64,000 nucleotides of DNA from Codonopsis lanceolata (taxonomy: Eukaryota; Streptophyta; Magnoliopsida; Asterales; Campanulaceae): NCBI GenBank assembly GCA_013146195.2, contig CM028381.1:100725002-100789001 (forward strand), read 5' to 3'. Positions 56,779 to 64,000 of the stretch are shown piece by piece. A model generated the notes under the pieces. That model saw nothing but the letters and a program-made list of their open reading frames with translations, was not told the origin of the DNA and searched no databases. The number at the start of each line of letters is the position of its first letter. Position 1 is the stretch's first letter. The translations under genes were made by a program, and so were the position numbers.

Positions 56779-59075
56779 ATTAACTAAAATCAAGAAGAAA
56801 AACAAAGAGAGAACAAAAAGAGAAGAAAGACCATGTTCATGAAAAAGAATTGGAAAAATGGGAGGGTTGCAGTTGGGCTCCTTAAAGACGAAAGGACTGT
56901 AAAATAAAACAAATTACAGAATTCCTTTAATTATTTCTCGACCAAAAATAATAAAAGAAGAAAAATCTTCAATATTGTTCGGTCCACACACTTCAAGGGA
57001 AAGAGAGTTTAATGCAAAGGAGTCAATCCTTGCTCGTCGACGCCGGAGGAGATGAATCCTTCGGTTCTGAGGCAACTGTGCTTTAATTTGTTTCAAAAAT
57101 AAACAATTTTGTTTTATTTATGAAAAATACAAAAGAGTGGAATAATGAAAGTAAAATAGAACAGAGTAGACTCATGTGCTTCATCCCATACGGAGTTCCT
57201 GGCGAAACACCCCTCCCCTTTGTGGCTAAATTATTCATTCTATGTCTCCTTGCCCTTCAAATAAAATGAAGATGTTAATCCTACTAAAGCAAGCCCTCCA
57301 GGGACCTTCATGGATGATGAATAGTCTTTTGGTAGTAAGGAGGGAGATTAGGGGGTGGGGAAGGCTTGCATGGTTGAGGATGTGATGTAGGCTTGGGAAT
57401 TTTATCTTCATCTAATGCATTGGAATTTCAACTATACTGATGAAATTTGTGTTATTGATATTATGTTAAAACTTAGTTTCATGTATTATGCTCACTTATA
57501 ACATGGTTTGTTGATATTTGTTAACTTATATGTATTTTATGTATTTTTCCTTAGTATTGTTTCTGTGAGCGCCTTTTTAGAGCCTCACCTCTTGCCTCAA
57601 ATATGGATTAGCGCCTCTTGACTTTGACAACTATGCCATTAAGGAAAGTGTTAGGCAAAAAAATTGGGGGCAATTAATTATCTTCATCACATGCAATGCA
57701 CAGCAATAAGGTATGTGAATAATGTGATGGATAGCGAAAATGGGGGTACTAAGGAAGAGAGCTGCTCTTCAATGCTCTCACCTCTACGACCACCGAACAA
57801 TGGTTGTGACAAACTGAGTAGCTATTTATTGAATACAAAAAGTTCTCCAAAAATATCAAAGATATTCATATGATATGCTAAGAAGGAATTCCATTTATGT
57901 GTTAGTAAATGTGTACAATCTGATATAAGAGTAACCACAGAAGAAAAGTTCCAGATCGCATGAAGTGAGAAAAGCTTACATCGAAAATATGGCAAATGCC
58001 AGGTTATTACATCTTCATTCCACTTTTTTGGCAAAAACCGTCTAATTGCAGGTAACAATGTTGCCCTGGAAATCAAAGAAGCCAGTTGCAGTGATATATG
58101 AGACTATCAAACACTAAGTTGATTCAAAGTAACAATCATGGTAGAATTAATCCATACAAAAAGAACATACGAGAGGGCAACGATCCCAAGCACAAAGAAG
58201 TAGCACGTCAGGACAGCATTAACCAAGTCTTTTGATAAAAACTTAAATAGCAAAAACAAAGATAACAGCATTGCACTCCCAACCAAGGGGAAGCGCATGG
58301 CGTGCTCATTAGACATTGTCTCCTGCAAATTAGCAATTTTATACAAAGTTAATACAGATTAAGAGAAAAAGGGAAATCTAGTCAACAAGAAGGGCAATCA
58401 ACATTACACAAGAAGGTAGCTGCTCTACTTACTGAGGGAGGAGTTGGCTTGACAGACCGATAGCAACCGACAAAAACAGTGAGGCATGCAGTCAAAATGA
58501 CATTTAAATTTGGGTCTACTTTCACAACTAATGGCGCCAGAGTCAAACCTGAAATCATTAACACTCATAAACAATAAAGCCAAAAGCTTTGGAGACCAGG
58601 AACAACAAATGCACTAAAACAGAAAATGCACAAGTAGAGAAAACAAGGGCAGAGAAAGGAAAAATATCATTAAAATATGGGTAGGTGTATATTATGACCC
58701 TGAACGATTCCACTGCTATAAATTCAGAGCTTCCGTTAGGGAGGGGAAATGTATGTTATCCCACTCCGTGATAGACTAGATAAGTTTTAGATTTTAAAAT
58801 CCTTGCAAGAAAGTTAGAAGTCCAGCCACATGGGCTTAAAAATAGAAGAGAATTACAACTGCATCGGGTTTGGCTGAAGCATTTGCAGCTTCTCCATAAA
58901 TTTAGATAGCAACTCTATTTAAGAGGCCAACCTTTTTCTTAAAGGAGAATAACAAAAGGTTCTAAGGATAAGTAACCAAAATCACATGGATGAAATCATG
59001 AAAACATGTCAAGAAATTGGACAAAGAATTCAAACCTGCTAGCGCAATATTTGCAGCACGCTCACCATTCTTCAT
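41557..59075 (-). CDS. SPP: Signal peptide peptidase (intramembrane aspartyl protease), 11 exons
   Basis: Exons on the minus strand: 59075-59036, 58548-58433, 58322-58171, 58065-57980, 56000-55873, 54563-54514 (last base 54513), 53917-53831, 53699-53630, 42262-42126, 41788-41711 and 41634-41557. All splice sites are GT-AG, all phases join, total 1023 nt (340 aa), close to the ~344 aa of the Arabidopsis protein. Visible catalytic signatures: FVYDVFW with Asp198 (exon 7), GLGD with Asp239 (exon 8) and PAL at 290-292 (exon 10). Multiple hydrophobic segments fit the nine-helix presenilin-like fold. The C-terminus KKEE fits a KKXX ER-retrieval signal. In the family, SPP cleaves leftover signal peptides and some tail-anchored proteins within the ER membrane. 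Intron 8 is 11,367 bp and full of mobile DNA; intron 4 is 1979 bp and intron 5 is 1309 bp. The gene looks intact. Confidence 0.95.
42571..42592. repeat. (AC)n microsatellite in SPP intron 8
   Basis: About eleven AC units, ending in ACGCGC. Confidence 0.85.
42600..43440. other. SPP intron 8, left part, nothing recognised
   Basis: No coding family or paired element ends were seen between the exon 9 acceptor side and the pararetroviral copy. Confidence 0.4.
43640..43821 (-). promoter_or_regulatory. Pararetroviral promoter relic with three as-1-like repeats
   Basis: Three copies at a 40-bp period (43725, 43765, 43805) read TGACGTAAACCATGACG or AGACGTAAGCCATGACG on the plus strand. This resembles the paired TGACG design of as-1 enhancers known from caulimovirus promoters. 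On the minus strand, which is the coding strand of the copy, they lie upstream of TATATA (43667-43672) and TATAAG (about 43643-43648), and a primer site follows near 43480. Whether it still drives transcription inside SPP intron 8 is unknown. Confidence 0.55.
45495..45923 (-). pseudogene. Pararetroviral reverse transcriptase, 5' part, broken
   Basis: The longest open stretch of the integrated copy (142 codons). It covers the finger and first palm motifs of reverse transcriptase (LVINYRPLN, SKFDLKS, GLKNAPSAF) and stops immediately before the catalytic YIDD box, which is still readable past the stop at about 45460. Protease lies upstream and RNase H downstream on the same strand. Confidence 0.8.
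47316..47969 (-). pseudogene. Pararetroviral N-terminal polyprotein frame
   Basis: A 217-codon frame on the minus strand, rich in Pro/Leu/Ser at first and in Asp/Glu/Gln/Thr later (EEFDTAEAFEHLF region). It has no motif that I can name. It is placed upstream of the zinc-knuckle-like segment, where coat-protein-type domains sit in caulimovirids, so a capsid-associated role is inferred from position only. Confidence 0.4.
48001..48612. repeat. SPP intron 8 segment sharing a block with SPP intron 4
   Basis: The block at about 48357-48440 (TTTTAGTAGTAAGGAGGGA, then GGGGAAGGCTTGCATGGTTG and GATGTAGGCTTG-GAAT) recurs at about 57325-57405. The rest of this segment could be the pararetroviral leader or unrelated repeat DNA; I cannot decide. 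Confidence 0.6.
48613..49500. mobile_element. Inverted-repeat element with GCGCC-rich ends
   Basis: CCATAGTTGTCAAAG at the left and CTTTGACAACTATGG at the right are perfect complements. Just inside each end lie repeated GAGGCGC/GCGCCTC words (for example GAGGCGCTAAAAAGGCGCC and CGCCTTTTTCAGCGCCTC). A (TA)n tract lies at 48721-48771. Flanks TACCAA and TATCAA are similar but not identical, so the target duplication is unclear. A partial relative with TTTGACAACTATG lies in intron 4 near 57625-57640. No transposase is carried. Confidence 0.65.
49501..49939. other. SPP intron 8 segment with a possible captured exon
   Basis: At 49766-49797 the plus strand reads MELYGIEIDPS, then a GTAAGCC donor-like site, preceded by a pyrimidine-rich 5'-UTR-like stretch. 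This looks like the first exon of some gene in antisense to SPP, but it is too short to identify. Confidence 0.3.
49940..52727. mobile_element. Pack-MULE with internal-repeat TIRs carrying a CSLC fragment
   Basis: Ends are GAGATAATTGCAAAAAA at the left and its complement at the right, with matching continuing through CCCTGACCTATTTT and the GACAAATTGAACCTCCACC block. Deeper in each arm, units of about 80 bp (ATTGCAAATTAAACC-TGTACATTTG and AACCTTGGTCAAACCGTAG) are tandemly repeated: about five copies in the left arm (50150-50570) and about three, inverted, in the right arm (52290-52540). The 9-mers outside are TAAGTTTGT and TTAATTTGT (two differences), plausible as an aged Mutator-type duplication. 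Cargo is the first part of a cellulose-synthase-like C gene on the plus strand, antisense to SPP, in whose intron 8 it sits. Confidence 0.8.
50760..51445 (+). pseudogene. Cellulose synthase-like C (CSLC) 5' fragment, captured
   Basis: The plus strand shows CSLC N-terminal features over several frames: a WWNKQR and LEKLENPNR start near 50760-50830, then SLLGTANRR near 50970. The longest frame then carries LIKVFLAVVVFLLVIELVAY, FKGWHFSPPTVESAAEV and YVYAHWLEIRASYLA (first membrane helix and following conserved region). A stop at 51299-51301 precedes a frame change, after which DRIILVLGCFWIKSRRLK and a final PMCNERE appear just before a GTAAG donor at about 51440. CSLC enzymes make the glucan backbone of xyloglucan in the Golgi; the catalytic GT2 domain is absent here. 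Frameshifts make the copy non-coding. Retention of the donor suggests capture from genomic DNA. Confidence 0.8.
52957..53514. repeat. Direct duplication of about 220 bp beside SPP exon 8
   Basis: The block starting TTACTATTGTTTACAATATT and running through CCTTCGCGCATGAAACCTC to AAGACTCCAAACTAGGT occurs at about 52975-53189 and 53300-53515, nearly identical. About 100 bp of AT-rich DNA containing AGGTACAT words separates the copies. It lies on the donor side of intron 8, about 115 bp from exon 8. Confidence 0.9.
54717..54988. mobile_element. Stowaway-like MITE in SPP intron 5 (first)
   Basis: CTCCCTCCGTTCTTAAATAA at the left is complementary to TTATTTAGGAACGGAGGGAG at the right, with TA on both flanks. 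Length 272 bp, non-coding. Confidence 0.85.
55195..55451. mobile_element. Stowaway-like MITE in SPP intron 5 (second)
   Basis: CTCCCTTTGTCCCAAAATTA at the left pairs with AATTTTGGGACAGAGGGAG at the right, flanked by TA. The interiors of the two intron-5 elements are similar (TTTTCTTCCTACTTTAATTA, then GTGTGCCGGGTC), so they belong to one family. Confidence 0.85.
56743..56775. repeat. (TA)n microsatellite in SPP intron 4
   Basis: About 16 TA units. Confidence 0.9.
57290..57645. repeat. SPP intron 4 copy of the intron 8 composite repeat
   Basis: Contains the TAGTAAGGAGGGA and GGGGAAGGCTTGCATGGTTG blocks of 48357-48440, followed after about 130 bp by GAGCGCCTTTTTAGAGCC and TTTGACAACTATG, as at the right side of the 48613-49500 element. 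The order of the two parts is the same in both introns. Confidence 0.65.
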
Positions 59076-59680
59076 TTTCACTATCACAAATCAGCTAGTT
59101 CAAGGAAATTTAAACCGCTCACACTTATGGGCACACCAAAACGAAGCAGAACCTAAAATTCATAATCTTCACAAATCAAATACTTTCACAAAATTGTATG
59201 TACAAGATAATTGCAGTCTTATGCAGATTGGTTTATATTGACCAAAAATTATAAGATATAGATTGTGTTGCAATCTTATGCAGACGGTGCAGCACAGATG
59301 CACAGACACTAGAACAGTAGAAACTATTTGCGGGACTGACAAGAAGAGACCAAAAGAGAAAAGTTGTAAGCATATAGTCGTGCCAAATTCCTAATCCTAG
59401 AGTAGGTCGGTCATGTATTTTCTGAAAGTTTCATTGTGCCTCGTCCTAGACTCCTAGTCTGTATACCTTTTTTGAAAAGCAGAACTTCTCAATTTAAGGT
59501 TTCTGTCAAAAAATTCAAATTAGGTCGAGGGTATATAATTGTCAACAACTTAACCAAAGCCTCAGAAAAAAATATTAGAAAGAAGTGTGTGCTATGAAAA
59601 AAAATATACATTAAAAGTAACATTTTTGCTATGAAAAATACCAAATTTGCTACCACTTCTGTTTCTTTTATATCGTCCCA
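59076..59680. other. SPP upstream region
   Basis: Presumed 5' UTR and promoter of SPP on the minus strand, cut off by the LINE only about 600 bp upstream of the start codon. No core promoter motif could be assigned with confidence. Confidence 0.4.
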
Positions 59681-62600
59681 TTTTTTTGATAAGTAAGGTA
59701 TGGGTAATATTAACAAGCGTCAAATGAGGTGTACACAAGGATGCTACACGACCAAAACTATACTGAACAAAACATTAACCCAAAGGCTAATTACAAAAAG
59801 GATCCTCTGAAGAAGGATAACTGTTAAGCACCAGAAACGCAAATAGAACCGAAAATTCTTTTTAATTCCTTCAATATCAGATTTGAAGTTCTCGAATGCC
59901 CTTATGTTCCTCTCTTTCCAGATGATCCACCAAACTGCTGTGTAGGGGCATACTTCTAGAAGACATTCCTCCTATTCCTGTTGAAAGACAACCATCCCCG
60001 AAGTGCATCCATAACCGCCCTGGAAGAAACCCCCGCAAAAAGGAAAATAAAATTCCAGATCTCCCTAACAATAGGGCAATGTAACAGCACATGGCACATG
60101 TAGCAACGATTAACATAAATCATGCCACGAGATTTCAGATTCTCCCCCGTCAAAATGGCACCCCTAACTGCCTCCCAAACAAAAAAAGCCACCCTATTGG
60201 GAATTTTAAGTTTACATATTTCCTTCCATGGAAACGAGACTCTACCCCTCTCTGTAATCTTTTAGTAGAAAGATTCTGTTTTTTAGAACCCTTCAAATGA
60301 CTTTATCTTCACTCGAGTCTTGTCTGTTACAGCCGTGAAAAAGCTCCATGAACTGCATTACGTCCTCGACCTCCGTCATGCAGATTTCTGCAAAATACAG
60401 GACTCCAAAAATCAGTTCCCCCTTAATTAACTACCAACGAACTCACCAGCTCCTCCTTTGTTCACCGTAATATTGTATAACCTCGGGAATAAATTTTGCA
60501 TCGTGTTATCCCCACACCAAAGATCCTTCCAAAACCCGACTTGATTTCCCAGGCCTATTTCAAACTTAATGGATTTGTTGAAGTCGGTCCATACTCCCAT
60601 AATACCTTTCCGGACACAAGAACCATAGGAAAACAGAACTTCCTTGGGAAACCAAAGATGATCCCCCACTCCATATTTGCTCACCACTAACCTCCTCCAA
60701 CGACTCTTTATCAACTAGATACTTCCATAACCACTTTCCCAACAAAGCCTTATTAAAGTACTTGAGATTTTTGACTCCTAATCCCCCTTCTTTCTTGCTA
60801 GAGCAAACTGAATCCCACTTGACTAAGTGATAATTCCTCTTCTCTTTATCCCCTTCCCAAAGAAAATCTCTTTCCATCTTCTCAATTCTCTTTAAAATCG
60901 AGACAGGACTACAAACAAGGATAGGAAGTAAGTTGGAAGATTAGAGAGGGTGTTGTTAATCAGACTAAGTCTTCCACCCTTTGACAAGTACGGCCTCATC
61001 CATCCCGCCAGCATCCTTTCAAACTTTTCTACTACTAAATTCCACACATTGATATTCTTGAAGGACGGACCAAGTGGCAAACCCAAGTACGAAAGACAGG
61101 AAGATCTGCAACCAAAAAACGAGGCCAAATTCTCCACATTATCCACTCTACCTATAGGGATAATCTCACACTAGGACACATTAGTCTTCAAGCCCGACAA
61201 AGCTTGAAATAACAGCAGAGTTAGAGGAAGATATCCCAGCTCATTTCTGTCTGCATCGCAGCAAACCAGGGTGTCATCGGCAAAGAGAAGATGAGAAATA
61301 GAAACACCCCGACATGGATCATTTCCCACCTCGAAGCCCCTAATGTAACCTTCTACTACCTTATCAATGAGCCGACTAAGGGCCTCCATGATCACAATGA
61401 AGGGAAAAGGAGAAAGAGGGTCCCCTTGCCGCAAGCCTCTCAAACTCAAGAAAAATCCTTTAGGCTGACCATCAAAATAGTACAGAATAAGAATACCTGA
61501 CTACCTGACCAAAGAAATACAGAAAAAAAAACCCACTTTTTCCATTTCTCACCAAAACCCATTATGTCCTGGTAGTACAGGAAATCCCACCTAACATGAT
61601 TGTAGGTCTTCTCCACATCCAACTTGCATAGAACCCTGGGATTCCACTTCTCACCCTCAAATCCACCACTTCATTAGCTATCAATGCTGCTTCCAAGATC
61701 GAACTATCACCCACGAAGGCATGATGCGAATCAGATATCCCCGATCACCTTTCTCAATCTAGTCGATAGGACCTTCGAGATCAACTTACAAATACTACCA
61801 ATAAGACTAATGGGTCTGAAATCTTTTAACTCCTCTGCCCCTTTTCTTTTTGGAATAAGAGTAATAAACGAAGTATTTAGGCTTTTCTCGAAACCCTCCT
61901 CAAAGAAAGACCGGAAGACCTCCATAATATCTCCTTTGACCACTTGGCAACAATACTTGAAGAAATCAAGAGTAAAACCATCGGGACCTGGGCCTTATCC
62001 CCTTTGAGTCTCCCCATAGCCTCCACCACTTCCTTTTCTGTAAATGGTTGTTCTAACCTCTACTGGAAGAGACTTGAATGTGATCCATCTATATCCATTT
62101 CTCTACCTCTATCTTCTGAGAACAAATTTTGGTAGAACTCTACTATACCTCTCCTGATTTGAGTCGCATCTTCCGTCACATTTCCATCAACCTTCAATCT
62201 GTTAATTAGATTGAAACTCTTATGCGCATTAGCCATCCTATGGAAGAATCTCGTATTCTTATCACCTTCTCGCAGCAACAAGGCCATGGACTTTTGCCTC
62301 CAGTATACTTCTTCACAAATGGGCAATCTTTTGATTTCCGACTTAATTTCCTCTCGACGGGCTGCTTCAGATTCCCCCAAGATTCCGTTACCCTCCTTTT
62401 CATCAGAAATTTTACTTCATCCATAGCTTCCTTAATTTTAATCTCGACCCTCCCAAAAGCCTCACGGTTTACCGACTACAACATATGATTCCCATTTTAA
62501 CTTGACCCACTCCTTAAAACCTGGGGCCTTCAACCACATGTTTTCAAACCTAAAGGGGGGTTTTCTCCTGTCAAGGCCGCCCCTATACTGGAGAGAGATG

Positions 62601-63115
62601 GGAGAATGATCAAAGACTACCCTAGGGAGTGTCCGCTGAGAAAAAAACACCTAACATCTCCTCACACTCAAAACTAAGGAGAAATCTATCGAGCCTAGAG
62701 CATTGCCGGTTATCCCCTCTGAACCAAGTGAATGCATTCCCCTCGAGCGGCAAATCTACCAATTCCTTGTCATTAATGAAGTCGCTAAATTCCACCATAG
62801 CCCGTAAAAACGAATGACCTCTGAGTCTCTCTCGGGGGAAACGAGTCGCATTGAAGTCACCTCCCACACACCATGGAAACTTCCACTTTTGCCTTACAGA
62901 AGTCAGTTCAGCCCATAGACCTGTCCGGCGACAATCTAAACAAGGACCGTATACACCAGAGAAGACCCACTTAGAATCATCAGCCACCCCCTTTAACAAA
63001 CACGACACTAAGAAATCTCCTTTCACGTGATCTTTAACCGATAAAACTCTTCTATCCCACATAACAAGTATACGTCCATGAGTGGCCAAAACTCTTAAAC
63101 ATCCAAACAAAAAAT
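59681..63115 (-). mobile_element. L1-type LINE, 5'-truncated, broken
   Basis: Minus-strand order: 63110-62622 endonuclease (VGGDFNATRFPRER and SRLDRFLLS), 62650-62060 linker, 61943-61731 start of reverse transcriptase (LIPKRKGAEELKDFRPISL), 61449-61171 RT core with RQGDPLSPF and the catalytic FADD box, 61146-60427 post-RT region (SYLGLPLG, GGLGVKNLKYFNKALLGKWL), 60192-59877 zinc-binding RT-associated domain, then a short A-tail (T-run 59681-59687 on the plus strand). ORF1 and the first part of the endonuclease are missing, and several frameshifts separate the frames. It belongs to the same family as the 3' fragment at 30.8-31.9 kb. Confidence 0.9.
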
Positions 63116-64000
63116 TGACAATATAAATGAGACGGAGGGAGTATTAAAGTAGCAAATTCACTATAAATATACCAAAAATTCTAATTGAGCAAATTGAGAG
63201 AAACCTAAAGCCAAGAGGTCTGAATCCCTTTTTGGGAGGTTTTAGAGATGAGGTGGTGGTCATAGGAAAAAAAATTTGGCCATTTTATTTAGTCGAGTTG
63301 ATCAAATCAATCCATTTGCAGATACAATAAGCATTAGATCCACGGGTAGTTTGGTTTAGGGGTGGCATTTTGGTCATGCCAGCGTCCAATGAGGCAATGA
63401 CAGCCCGACACAATAAGCCCGAAATGAAAACAGCACAATAACCTTACGGGGACATAGGGTGCTGGGCAATGGGGAGGTAGATGTCGACAGAGTAAAGAAG
63501 GAGGTGCATCAGCTACTGGATTTTTGGCATTCTGCTGTGCCTTCAAGTTCAGGGGACTAATGTTAATTTAGTGGATAGATTGTAGATTTAATTCTCTTGG
63601 TCTTGTACACTCCCTGTGTACAAGGAAGCGTCAAAACAACCTTACGGGGACTAAAATTAAAACTCAAACACGGCAAGGCACGGATTGAGAAGCAATTCCT
63701 AGTTTCATGCATGTCAGCAACAAGAAAATGAAAATAACCCCAAAAGTCTCTGTAAACTGTAAATTCTATAATAATAACTTGAAATCTCTATCACATAAAC
63801 ATTACTGCAACGAAATTGCCACCGGAAAAGAAAAATCTAGCTTCCTGCACAAACGGTAACAAGTTGACTTTTCAGATACATTTCTTGGCAATCTGTCAGA
63901 AGATTCACTCAATATTGGTAATTAAATATTGTAACAGTAATACAATGGTTCTAGAATCGATGTTTCCCAACAAAGTCCCTCGAAAAGATAGACATACAGA
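63116..64000. other. Spacer with a MITE-like end, no gene recognised
   Basis: GACGGAGGGAGTA at 63131-63143 is the typical end of a Stowaway-like MITE, but its partner is not seen; the LINE may have inserted into or next to it. The remaining sequence shows no identifiable gene. Confidence 0.45.

Overview
This window is nuclear DNA of a large-genome eudicot plant. Genes have GT-AG introns, one of them 11.4 kb long. Intergenic DNA is AT-rich and packed with plant transposon families (CACTA, Mutator-like, hAT, Stowaway-like MITEs, Ty3/gypsy Tat-type, L1-type LINEs and a caulimovirid-like integrated pararetrovirus). I cannot name the species from sequence alone.

Only two apparently intact host genes are visible, both on the minus strand. 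The larger is a signal peptide peptidase gene (SPP, 11 exons, 59075 down to 41557, predicted 340 aa). All exon phases join, and both catalytic aspartates, the PAL motif and a C-terminal KKEE are present. The smaller is a three-exon gene for a 69-aa secreted cysteine-rich peptide (38796 down to 35664). Everything else is mobile DNA or broken gene copies.

Layout. 1-3.1 kb: palindromic tandem repeat and AT-rich spacer. 3.1-4.5 kb: Mutator-like element (9-bp target duplication) carrying a broken ribose-5-phosphate isomerase copy. 5.5-5.9 kb: receptor-kinase fragment. 6.1-11.4 kb: decayed CACTA element with both transposon genes, minus strand. 12.9-16.8 kb: an element with two LTRs in INVERTED orientation, both primer sites facing inward, a perfect 5-bp target duplication outside, and pieces of three host genes inside (fasciclin-like, SR45a-like, cyclin A). 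17.0-26.7 kb: Tat-type gypsy element with 0.84-kb LTRs, a deleted gag-pol, a hairpin-array minisatellite and a reverse-strand extra gene. 26.9-27.1 kb: PRMT10 fragment. 29.6-34.5 kb: microsatellite, tandem repeats, LINE 3' fragment and a second gene-carrying Mutator-like element (ovate-like plus YlmG-like pieces). 35.7-38.8 kb: the cysteine-rich peptide gene, with a hAT-type insertion in intron 2. 39.2-40.0 kb: fold-back element. 41.6-59.1 kb: SPP; intron 8 holds the pararetrovirus copy, a GCGCC-rich inverted-repeat element and a third gene-carrying Mutator-like element (CSLC cellulose-synthase-like). 59.7-63.1 kb: 5'-truncated L1 LINE upstream of SPP.

The recurring theme is gene-fragment capture. 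At least six host genes (RPI, FLA-like, SR45a-like, cyclin A, YlmG-like, CSLC), and probably a seventh (ovate-like), have pieces carried inside four separate mobile elements. The most unusual object is the inverted-LTR element at 12945-16800: each half carries its cargo in sense with its own LTR, as if two chimeric cDNAs had been fused tail to tail and then integrated as one unit.
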